64,000 nucleotides of DNA, taken from positions 23,350,722 to 23,414,721 of the forward strand of contig OX291550.1 of assembly GCA_946406115.1 (NCBI GenBank). The letters are read 5' to 3'. This document shows positions 1-10,409 of this stretch, piece after piece. This stretch comes from Apoda limacodes. Lineage: Eukaryota > Arthropoda > Insecta > Lepidoptera > Limacodidae. The notes beneath the pieces were generated by a model. That model was not told the DNA's origin. It was given only the letters and a program-made list of their open reading frames with translations, and did not search any database. The translations under genes were made by a program, and so were the position numbers. How positions within the stretch are numbered: position 1 is the first letter of the stretch; each line of letters starts with the position of its first letter.

Positions 1-77
1 AATAACAATATATAGCTATTAACAAAACTAAAAAAAAAACGCTTTCGTCACTATGTGTGATGTATTCGACTCGTTAA

Positions 78-290
78 AACAAACCAAATGAGTCCAAATT
101 CGAGGGGTTTACTATAGTAACCATTGATGAGTTCCATTATCCACGTTCTGGATCTCAGACCCTCGTCACCGAGTGTAACGAATGGGAATATTTATAACAA
201 ACCAAATAAGTCCAAAGTCAAGGGGTTTGGTTACTGGAAGCCATTGTAGAGTTCCACTACCCATCTTCCAGATCCATCTCAGATCAGTTA
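78..290 (+). repeat. Two direct repeats spaced 118 bp
   Basis: Two diverged units start at 78 and 196 with the shared string aacaaaccaaat. Each continues with gagttcca and a catcttccagatc-like stretch. The same pair recurs in duplication copy 2 at about 9204-9416. No coding potential was seen. The rest of 290-1283 is AT-rich, apart from a GC-rich patch at about 1155-1270 that is weakly like 3210-3240 in the palindrome arm. Confidence 0.6.
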
Positions 291-3200
291 GATGGAACCA
301 TATTATTGTATGTCATTGGTATTACATACATTTTCAAAATTTCAAATCTTAATGACGACAATAAGTGGATTTAAAAAAGACTTTTAAGATTTCTTTACAT
401 AAATAATTAGTTAGTAACAGTTTTAGCAAATAAAAACGTATTAAACACAGTATAAATTCATTTACTAATCATGTCCTCGTACATCAATTTTACAAACTTA
501 CAAAATCTTCATAGAATTAAGAAATACAATACAAATATTAATAGAAATAATCCTTCTTCGTTTATGACTCCCTGAATATTACAGTCTTAAAAGAAAATAT
601 ATATTTCATGCCATATCTATGGCTATATCATCAATATAAATAAATATTTTCATAGCAAAGCAGTTCGGCGTCACTTCATAGAAAAAAACAATCGTATGAA
701 GCCATGACACAACGTTTTACAAATAAGAAAGAAAGTATTATCCTACTAATTACTTATTATCTATTATTTATATATATTTGTCATGCTGTCATCACTACCG
801 TCGTTTATGAACTATCAGTGTTGTTTGTTTACAAAACACTTTCAAATAACTTTTTATTCGTGAAATATTAGATTTTAATTAGGTTTTAATCTCTTTGGTG
901 TTAATAAATATAAACCGCAAGCCAAGACGTAAGTGCGAGGTGTGTTATGTGTTGAAGAAAAACAGTGACATATTTGTAGCCAGATTTCCGTTAGACGTAG
1001 ATCGGTATGAAATTACATTGTTTAATTACTGTCTTACGAATTTAATATATATAATTTCAATTTATATCTATGAAAGCAATAAGTATTTCGTTTAGAAAGT
1101 AGAATTTTAAATTTAACAAAGAGAATATAATCATATTTATCTTATTATTTAGGCCAGCCGCAAATTGCGAGAAATGTCCAATAAAAAAATTTTCGAGCGC
1201 GCCATGCACACGCCCCGGGCTGACCCCGCACAATGGTCAGGTCGGCGATTCGGCGTCTAGGAACCTTATTGGGAACAGTCTCCATAAACGTAACATTTTT
1301 TGTATCTAAACTTTCATATAAATCTAAATGTTTTATAGAATACCTATCTGTTAGACCTAAAACCCTTTAGGCTTTAGCGTTCAGTATCTCCACGACTCAT
1401 CTTATGAAACATAAAACTCTCTCAAATAATGTCTGCCATTCGCCACTCGTTTAAGTATTTACAGAGGCAGCGGTTTTATGGACGTCACAAAATGTCTTAA
1501 GCTACAGAAATGCTTTTAGTTTACTTGCTTGCTGACTTATTTGGAACTTCAAATTTAATAAGGTACTTTATGGACGTCTTAAGGTTTCCGCTTTCTACCT
1601 AATTCATTTTTTCCATCAAATCTGATTGAACGATATATCAAAATAGTAAGTTATACTTATAAAAAACATTTAGATTATTATGAAAGTTTAGATACAAAAA
1701 ATGTTAAATTTATAATCTGAGGGTGAAAATTAGAACTGTAACTATAATAAATGAAATATTAGTCGCACAATTACATAATATGTACAATGCAAAAATAAAA
1801 TAATTTTCTTTGTTTCTATTATCAGTGGTCTTTCATTGTTTAATATTTCGATATAAATAAAAAGAAAGTATTCATAGCAAAGATGCATTCAAAAGATTAT
1901 TCTCGACCCAGGACTTGAACCTGTAACCTGTAGAGCACCTACACGAAATGTAAGAGTTGCAGGTTCAAGTCTTGGCTCGAGGTTAATATTTTGACTGTCT
2001 CTTTGCTATGATCGACAATTCGCACTAAGTCCACAATCCGCGCTAGACCCGCGTGTGGCCCAAAGTCCCAAAGTCACCCTCGTTGAGGGTAGGCCGTGCC
2101 CCAACATTGGGGACGTATAAGGCTGTAATAAGGCTATGAGGCTAAGTAATGTAATGTAAAGTACTTACACGAAATGTAAGGGTTGCAGGTTTAAGTTCTT
2201 GCTCGAGGTTCATCTTTGCTACAAAGAGAATATAATACTACGTAAGAAGAGTTGGCACTTCCATATAGTCACACTGACACGCCTAGACTCTTTCATGCAT
2301 CTACAATTTACCAACATGACAGCAAAATCAATTTGACCAACATAATAAATAATAGTGGTTGCTTTCCTGTATATAGCAAAACTATCGATATCGATATTTC
2401 CCTAATCGTAGGGCACTAGCGTTTATTTATTATTATGTTTTGTAATAAAAATAAAGGTGTTTTACATGATACAAAATAAGAGACTTACTAGAAATATTAA
2501 AAACCTTTGTATTGACAAAACCAAATTAAAGCAGTTCGTTTTGTGAGAATCACAGAAAATAAAAAAAAAATCTTAAAATATTAGTGTTTATTAACATTTT
2601 AAAGTGGTGAGTAGGTATAAAATAAATCAAATCAAACAATATTGGTACAAGTTGGTTTCTGAGAACGCTTTTGAATCTTTAATGAATCTATAATATTATA
2701 CAATGTTAATTTCTGCCAAAAAGAGCTGGCAAGAAGTTCTATTTAAAGTAATAATATAATACTTTGTTAATCAGCTAACAAGTATACAATCTGTATTGAA
2801 ACCATTAACAATATTAATAAGTGAGTAAGCTATTTGAGATATTTAAGAGTACTCAGATATTTAATAGTACTAGTGAGCCTATTACCATTATATTTATTAT
2901 TTCATCAGGTAATGGCGGATTAATTGAACTTAGTTTATACGGCTGTCTTTTTCATCATTTTTAAGATTTTGTAAAGGAATTAAGTGTAAAGTGGTCTTTA
3001 TATAATTTTTTTAATTCGTTAAGTTTTTTAACAGGCAAGTACGCTAAATCTTTGTTGCCAACAAATTTAACCCATGCCCGTCAACTGAAACAAAACAAGA
3101 ACAATATATTGAGCCAAAATAGATACCGGCTAACCGGTTTTATAATTATAAAAAAATATCACAAAAATTTAAAGATACAAAATATACTTGTAGCAATCAA

Positions 3201-3514
3201 AACACTTAAGGTCGGGCCGCACATTATGAGAAATTTCCGATAGAAAATTTTCAGTATGTGCTGAATTGTCATATAAATAAACAGATTATTATATGAAACT
3301 TGGCTGGAACGCTCCGCTCGCTTCCCTCGCTTAGCATCTTAATCAAATGTACAAAAATATTCATTTATTTAATATTAGTATGTACGTACTATCTCTGGAC
3401 CAAAGTTCGGGTTTTTTCCGTTCGTCCAACTGTTTTGTCCAACTGGTTGTGCGAACAAGGATTTTTCCCCGTGGATCAAATAAATAGTTGAACATTATAA
3501 AACCGAAATTTACC

Positions 3515-3690
3515 GAAATCTGAAATTCGTGACTAAAATGTATGCATCACTCCGCAACGGATTGAGCCGAACTTTGGGGTTTTTCACGTTCGTTCAACTA
3601 TTATGTCCAACTGGTTGTGCGAACGGGGTTTTTTTCCTCAGGACCAAATAAATAGTTGAACATTAGAAAACCGAAATTTATAGGGCCCTT
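3515..3690 (+). repeat. Extra local duplication in the left palindrome arm
   Basis: The block with gtccaactggttgtgcgaac and the tail aaataaatagttgaacatta occurs twice in the left arm (about 3430-3515 and 3595-3680) but only once in the right arm (about 4665-4730) and once in copy 2. It accounts for the arm-length asymmetry of copy 1. Confidence 0.7.
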
Positions 3691-4015
3691 CGTAAAACTG
3701 CATGGCCAGATGGACCACTACCCCAAAATGATAATATTAAAGCTTTTAACCGACTTTAAAAAAGGAAATTCTCAAATGAGGTTTTCATGAAGCTTCTATA
3801 ATGAACTAAACACTATTCCTTTTTAACTGACTCTTAAAAGGATGGAGGTTGTTGTAGTTAAAAACGTCAAGTGTGAGTCGGATAAGCGCACTGAGGGTTT
3901 ATTACGAAATATAAATATCAAAGCTTTTCAAACAAGTTAAATTAAAGAGAGGGGTTTGCACTCAAAATCTTAAAGTGCTATTCCAAGTGATAGTTTTAAA
4001 ATAGCTACCTATACA

Positions 4016-4332
4016 TCCAAAACTATTGATCAATCAAGAACTTCGTTTCGGATGACAGCTGTCAAACTGGAAAGTGCTATATCTCCGTAATTATTGATCG
4101 TAGACTAGTAGTTTCATTACAGAAGTGATAGATATCATCAAGATCTTCGTTTTGGATGACAGCTGTCAAACTAGAAAGTGCTATATCTCTGTAACTATTA
4201 AGCGTAGATTAGTAGTTTCATTACAGAAGTTATAGATATCATCAAGATCTTCGTTTCGGATGACAGCTGTCAAACTCAAAAGTGCTATATCTTCGTAATT
4301 ATTGATCGTAGACTAGTAGTTTCATTCCAGCC
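4016..4332 (+). repeat. Palindrome loop: three tandem 104-bp repeats
   Basis: The motif gatgacagctgtcaaact starts at 4051, 4155 and 4259, giving a period of 104 bp. Each unit contains the palindrome gacagctgtc and a shared stretch with gtgctatatct and agtagtttcatt. The array sits in the single-copy loop between the two arms. It is absent from the palindrome of copy 2, where the centre is deleted. Confidence 0.85.
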
Positions 4333-7207
4333 ATTTTAAAACCATCACTTGGAATAACGCTTTAAGATTTGAGTGCAAAACCCTGTCTTTAATTTAACTT
4401 GTTTGAAAAGCTTTGATATTTATGTTTCGTAATAAACCCTCAGTGCGCTTATCCGACTCACACTTGACGTTTTTTAACTACAACAACCTCCAGCCTTTTA
4501 AGAGTCAGTTAAAAAGGAATAGTGTTCATTATAGAAGCTTCATGAAAACCTCATTTGAGAATTTCCTTTTTTAAAGTCGGTTAAAAGCTTTTATATTATC
4601 ATTTTGGGGCAGTGATCCAACTGGCCATGCAGTTGTACGAAGGACCCTGGAAATTTCGGTTTTATAATGTTCAACTATTTATTTGATCCACGGGGAAAAA
4701 TCCTTGCTCGCACAACCAGTTGGACAAAACAGTTGGACGAACGGAAAAAACCCGAACTTTGGTCCAGAGATAGTACGTACATACTAATATTAAATAAATG
4801 AATATTTTTGTACATTTGATTAAGATGCTAAGCGAGGGAAGCGAGCGGAGCGTTCCAGCCAAGTTTCATATAATAATCTGTTTATTTATATGACAATTCA
4901 GCACATACTGAAAATTTTCTATCGGAAATTTCTCATAATGTGCGGCCCGACCTTAAGTGTTTTGATTGCTACAAGTATATTTTGTATCTTTAAATTTTTG
5001 TGATATTTTTTTATAATTATAAAACCGGTTAGCCGGTATCTATTTTGGCTCAATATATTGTTCTTGTTTTGTTTCAGTTGACGGGCATGGGTTAAATTTG
5101 TTGGCAACAAAGATTTAGCGTACTTGCCTGTTAAAAAACTTAACGAATTAAAAAAATTATATAAAGACCACTTTACACTTAATTCCTTTACAAAATCTTA
5201 AAAATAATGAAAAAGACAGCCGTATAAACTAAGTTCAATTAATCCGCCATTACCTGATGAAATAATAAATATAATGGTAATAGGCTCACTAGTACTATTA
5301 AATATCTGAGTACTCTTAAATATCTCAAATAGCTTACTCACTTATTAATATTGTTAATGGTTTCAATACAGATTGTATACTTGTTAGCTGATTAACAAAG
5401 TATTATATTATTACTTTAAATAGAACTTCTTGCCAGCTCTTTTTGGCAGAAATTAACATTGTATAATATTATAGATTCATTAAAGATTCAAAAGCGTTCT
5501 CAGAAACCAACTTGTACCAATATTGTTTGATTTGATTTATTTTATACCTACTCACCACTTTAAAATGTTAATAAACACTAATATTTTAAGATTTTTTTTT
5601 TATTTTCTGTGATTCTCACAAAACGAACTGCTTTAATTTGGTTTTGTCAATACAAAGGTTTTTAATATTTCTAGTAAGTCTCTTATTTTGTATCATGTAA
5701 AACACCTTTATTTTTATTACAAAACATAATAATAAATAAACGCTAGTGCCCTACGATTAGGGAAATATCGATATCGATAGTTTTGCTATATACAGGAAAG
5801 CAACCACTATTATTTATTATGTTGGTCAAATTGATTTTGCTGTCATGTTGGTAAATTGTAGATGCATGAAAGAGTCTAGGCGTGTCAGTGTGACTATATG
5901 GATGTGCCAACTCTTCTTACGTAGTATTATATTCTCTTTGTATCAAAGATGAACCTCGAGCAAGAACTTAAACCTGCAACTCTTACATTTCGTGTAAGTA
6001 CTTTACATTACATTACTTAGCCTCATAGCCTTATTACAGCCTTATACGTCCCCAATGTTGGGGCACGGCCTACCCTCAACGAGGGTGACTTTGGGACTTT
6101 GGGCCACACGCGGGTCTAGCGCGGATTGTGGACTTAGTGCGAATTGTCGATCATAGCAAAGAGACAGTCAAAATATTAACCTCGAGCCAAGACTTGAACC
6201 TGCAACTCTTACATTTCGTGTAGGTGCTCTACAGGTTACAGGTTCAAGTCCTGGGTCGAGAATAATCTTTTGAATGCATCTTTGCTATGAATACTTTCTT
6301 TTTATTTATATCGAAATATTAAACAATGAAAGAACACTGATAATAGAAACAAAGAAAATTATTTTATTTTTGCATTGTACATATTATGTAATTGTGCGAC
6401 TAATATTTCATTTATTATAGTTACAGTTCTAATTTTCACCCTCAGATTATAAATTTAACATTTTTTGTATCTAAACTTTCATAATAATCTAAATGTTTTT
6501 TATAAGTATAACTTACTATTTTGATATATCGTTCAATCAGATTTGATGGAAAAAATGAATTAGGTAGAAAGCGGAAACCTTAAGACGTCCATAAAGTACC
6601 TTATTAAATTTGAAGTTCCAAATAAGTCAGCAAGCAAGTAAACTAAAAGCATTTCTGTAGCTTAAGACATTTTGTGACGTCCATAAAACCGCTGCCTCTG
6701 TAAATACTTAAACGAGTGGCGAATGGCAGACATTATTTGAGAGAGTTTTATGTTTCATAAGATGAGTCGTGGAGATACTGAACGCTAAAGCCTAAAGGGT
6801 TTTAGGTCTAACAGATAGGTATTCTATAAAACATTTAGATTTATATGAAAGTTTAGATACAAAAAATGTTACGTTTATAATCTAAGGGTGAAAATTTGAA
6901 TTATAACTATACTAAATAAAATATTAGTCGCACAATTACATTATATGTACGGTCATTTGCAATAGTCCATACATAGTGTAAAGGTTAAAATTGCGTGAAG
7001 CCATTCTGGGAATCTCGCTCTCACACATTAACATTATCAGAACTGTCAATAATATTAACCTTAAATCGATAAAATTAGGGTTAGTTTTCTTTATACTAAC
7101 CAGTCTATTTAAACCGTTCTTCTATCTTTTGGTTTCTTAACCTAACCAATTAATTAGGTGTAAACTACAGTGTTGTTCTACATACGTATTGTTTATTTCG
7201 CATTGAA

Positions 7208-7285
7208 TGTTATCTGCCCGTTGGTGAAGTGGTAGTGTAGGTAGGCGTTGCGACTTAAGCCGTCGAGCCTATGGTTCAAATTACG
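7208..7285 (+). repeat. tRNA-like sequence (probable SINE head)
   Basis: An A-box-like stretch (gttggtgaagtggtagtg) is followed about 35 bases later by a B-box-like ggttcaaat. The ends do not form an obvious seven-pair acceptor stem, so a pseudogene or SINE head is more likely than a working tRNA gene. The same sequence occurs at 15205-15282 in duplication copy 2. Confidence 0.45.
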
Positions 7286-7506
7286 CTATTTCCGTTCTGA
7301 GTATTTTTGTTAGGAATAACTTTTTTTTTATGTTTTGACATCTAGTTCTCTCTGAAAAGGACCAGTTGGTATGAGAACTTTTTGTTTTGTTTGCAAGAAT
7401 TAAAACACATGCAATCAAATAAAAATGGTTTTTATTAAAATTTTATAAATCATAAATAATGTTTTTGATAAATGTCTCTTTTTTCTATATATATATATAT
7501 ATATAT

Positions 7507-7630
7507 ATGGTTAAGTTTAAATTTTCTTTTCATTACGAAAACGAATACTTAAGCCATAACCCTATATATTCCTATGGTTATGGCTTAAGTATTCGTTTTC
7601 GTAATGAAAAGAAAATTTAAACTTAACCAT
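7507..7630. repeat. Perfect hairpin, 55-bp arms and 14-nt loop (copy 1)
   Basis: Bases 7507-7561 are the exact reverse complement of 7576-7630, with the loop at 7562-7575. An alternating (ta)n run lies on the left and an A-rich stretch on the right. RNA from this site would fold into an uninterrupted 55-pair stem. It could be a very young foldback MITE or a hairpin-RNA precursor. No TIR-transposon family was recognised. Confidence 0.9.
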
Positions 7631-7769
7631 AAAAATAAAAAAAAATACAAGTCACCATTCATTCGGTAACGCTGCTATATTTTGAAAAACAACAAAGTAA
7701 AAAAAATATGTTATGTCTTAAATATATTGAAATGTAAAATAATATCTGTAAGAAAAATAGTACTTTATT

Positions 7770-8155
7770 TTTAGGGTTACCCAAAGGGTAATTAGCGGGA
7801 CCCTATTACTAAGACTCCGGCTGTATCTCATGAACCGTGATAGCTGTCTATACAGCTGAAATTTTCACAGAAGATGTATTTCTGTTACCGCTATAACAAC
7901 AAATACTAAAAAACAAAATAAAATAAATATTTAAAGAGGCTCCCCTACAACAAACGTGATTCTTTTGCTCGATTTTCTTGATATTGATAACGGTAACAGG
8001 TAGACGCTTAAAATATTTGGTTGTATAGTTACTTTAAAAATAAATAATTAAATTAAAATAAAACAAAAATTTAAGGGGGGCTCCGATACAACGTGATTTT
8101 TTAGCTGTTTTTATAGATAATAGTACGGAACCCCTCGTGCGCGAGTCCGACTCTC
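7770..8155 (+). repeat. Dispersed repeat of the agggttac/ccaaagggtaa family
   Basis: It starts with agggttacccaaagggtaat and contains gtatctcatgaaccgtgata, then two related blocks with ggctcc and acgtgatt. A copy lies at 15767-16152 in unit 2. Relatives were seen at 34505-34755 (minus) and 60543-60665 (plus). It has no coding capacity. Sequences of this form are common in lepidopteran genomes, but I cannot name the family. Confidence 0.7.
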
Positions 8156-8935
8156 CTATTTAATATAACCTCCATTATTTTCAATTACAGCAAGCAAGCG
8201 CCGCCGCGTAGATCCAACTATATTAGAACAGATCTGTTCCTCTAATATTGTGATTTCCCATCTTTGCACCATCAAACCCCATATTCTATGGACCAGTCGC
8301 ATATTACCCCCACATATTAAGTGATATCCGTCTAGATTCCATATTTGGGACAACATTTTGTTCTGCATAACAGGTTCCATTTCTGCGCCACAAATAAACC
8401 CTCCCGTTTTCAGATGATTCAAACGACTTCTCATCGGTAAATAAGGTGTGCTCCCAGTCAAATTCTAAATACTCCCTTGCAAACAACAATCTATTTTGTT
8501 TATGGGTATTAGTTAAAATATGCAGAGCTCAACGAATAGTGTCTGTTAAACATGTTCTCAAACACAGCAGTCGGTATGAAACCATTGTTCCATCATAAAT
8601 CTTCTTTGAGTCGCATCAATGTGCCGCTAGAGTCCACTTCGAGGTCGAGTTGATAAATTCCCCTCCTCTTGGTTGCGTGAGACCCAACGCTTTACGGTAA
8701 TCCACTAAAAACCAAAGTGCCTGATTAAAATAAAAAAAATTCAAACTACTGAATTATATTTTAATTTTTTTTAGATATTTACTTACAAAAATGTGTGGTA
8801 TTAAAAAAATATGATAAAACATTTACATCAAACAAAATACTTACGGTAAAACCAGTCTCATTGCAAATTTGAGATATATTGTAACTCAAATTATATAGTT
8901 CTATAATACACCACTCTTGAATATTAATATTGGCC
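8156..8935 (-). pseudogene. Broken mariner/Tc1-type transposase (copy 1)
   Basis: Two overlapping minus-strand frames (8304-8489 and 8156-8461) carry FTDEKSF, SSENGRVYLWRRNGT and ISLNMWG. This is the region around the first catalytic aspartate of IS630/Tc1/mariner DDE transposases, which cut and paste DNA at TA sites. A jump from LNMWG to the C-terminal end (RRLLAVIENNGGYIK) shows that the second and third catalytic positions are deleted. Upstream on the minus strand, 8490-8720 is homologous but has stops. A helix-turn-helix-like piece (LYNLSYNISQICNETGF) lies at about 8850-8930. The stretch between them begins gtaagta and ends tttaatcag, like an intron. The gene is inactive. Confidence 0.75.
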
Positions 8936-8977
8936 TGCAACGAACGACAAAAATAATATGTCTACCTACGTAGCATC

Positions 8978-9126
8978 TGCGTAGCATAGCAATGAAATTA
9001 ATGTTTGATCTGTGCTATTACATGTAGCAGAATCTTGATGGTACTTTTTTTCAAATAAAGTCAGTTACACAGGAAAGACTGATATTCGGTAATTATTTAT
9101 TACTAGATATAGGTACAAGCGGCAAA
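8978..9126. other. Junction spacer between the two duplicated units
   Basis: About 149 bp separate the end of homology in copy 1 from the start of copy 2, and they are not found after copy 2. They begin with a second occurrence of gcgtagcat, echoing the tacgtagcat at the homology edge. If the duplication is a simple tandem one, this spacer should also lie just left of base 1, which cannot be seen here. Confidence 0.6.
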
Positions 9127-10409
9127 AATAACAATATATAGCTATTAACAAAACTAAAAAAAAAACGCTTTCGTCACTATGTGTGATGTATTCGACTCGT
9201 TAAAACAAACCAAATGAGTCCAAATTCGAGGGGTTTACTATAGTAACCATTGATGAGTTCCATTATCCACGTTCTGGATCTCAGACCCTCGTCACCGAGT
9301 GTAACGAATGGGAATATTTATAACAAACCAAATAAGTCCAAAGTCAAGGGGTTTGGTTACTGGAAGCCATTGTAGAGTTCCACTACCCATCTTCCAGATC
9401 CATCTCAGATCAGTTAGATGGAACCATATTATTGTATGTCATTGGTATTACATACATTTTCAAAATTTCAAATCTTAATGACGACAATAAGTGGATTTAA
9501 AAAAGACTTTTAAGATTTCTTTACATAAATAATTAGTTAGTAACAGTTTTAGCAAATAAAAACGTATTAAACACAGTATAAATTCATTTACTAATCATGT
9601 CCTCGTACATCAATTTTACAAACTTACAAAATCTTCATAGAATTAAGAAATACAATACAAATATTAATAGAAATAATCCTTCTTCGTTTATGACTCCCTA
9701 AATATTACAGTCTTAAAAGAAAATATATATTTCATGCCATATCTATGGCTATATCATCAATATAAATAAATATTTTCATAGCAAAGCAGTTCGGCGTCAC
9801 TTCATAGAAAAAAACAATCGTATGAAGCCATGACACAACGTTTTACAAATAAGAAAGAAAGTATTATCCTACTAATTACTTATTATCTATTATTTATATA
9901 TATTTGTCATGCTGTCATCACTACCGTCGTTTATGAACTATCAGTGTTGTTTGTTTACAAAACACTTTCAAATAACTTTTTATTCGTGAAATATTAGATT
10001 TTAATTAGGTTTTAATCTCTTTGGTGTTAATAAATATAAACCGCAAGCCAAGACGTAAGTGCGAGGTGTGTTATGTGTTGAAGAAAAACAGTGACATATT
10101 TGTAGCCAGATTTCCGTTAGACGTAGATCGGTATGAAATTACATTGTTTAATTACTGTCTTACGAATTTAATATATATAATTTCAATTTATATCTATGAA
10201 AGCAATAAGTATTTCGTTTAGAAAGTAGAATTTTAAATTTAACAAAGAGAATATAATCATATTTATCTTATTATTTAGGCCAGCCGCAAATTGCGAGAAA
10301 TGTCCAATAAAAAAATTTTCGAGCGCGCCATGCACACGCCCCGGGCTGACCCCGCACAATGGTCAGGTCGGCGATTCGGCGTCTAGGAACCTTATTGGGA
10401 ACAGTCTCC

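Larger units (their letters stand above)
1284..6878. repeat. Giant inverted repeat (palindrome), copy 1
   Basis: The left arm (1284-4002) is mirrored by the right arm (4333-6878). Paired outer positions sum to 8162, for example 1861 with 6301 and 3300 with 4862. Only scattered differences were seen between arms. The left arm carries an extra stretch of about 170 bp at 3515-3690, after which paired positions sum to about 8335. The loop is about 4003-4332. Identical 63-residue open frames on opposite strands (3052-3243 with 4919-5110, and 3300-3491 with 4671-4862) are by-products of the symmetry and not genes. Each arm includes a SINE-like 3' segment (about 2030-2150 and mirror) and an inverted pair of B-box-like motifs (about 1915-1980). 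Confidence 0.95.
1..8977. repeat. Tandem duplication unit, copy 1 (left edge outside window)
   Basis: Base 1 matches base 9127 and the match runs on with a constant offset of 9126 to the palindrome centre, then with an offset of 7997 to 8977/16974. Only isolated substitutions were noticed, for example g/a near 578/9704 and a/t near 7906/15903. The unit holds a pair of 118-bp-spaced direct repeats, a giant inverted repeat, a tRNA-like sequence, a perfect hairpin and a mariner relic. The near identity implies a very recent duplication or an assembly of two haplotypes in series. The true left boundary is not visible. Confidence 0.95.

Noticed and set aside
895..1095. 66-codon frame in unit 1 (and 10021-10221 in unit 2)
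   Set aside because: No recognisable motif, low-complexity AT-rich codons, and the match between copies is explained by the duplication.
3052..3491. Repeated 63-codon frames on both strands in the palindrome arms (also at 4671-5110, 12178-12617 and 12916-13107)
   Set aside because: They are mirrored and duplicated copies of the same AT-rich repeat DNA and resemble no protein. Their multiplicity comes from the palindrome, not from conserved coding.
7208..7285. True tRNA gene
   Set aside because: A- and B-box-like motifs are present, but acceptor and anticodon stems could not be formed. A SINE head is more likely. The same applies to 17075, 25385, 28070, 37050 and 55583.
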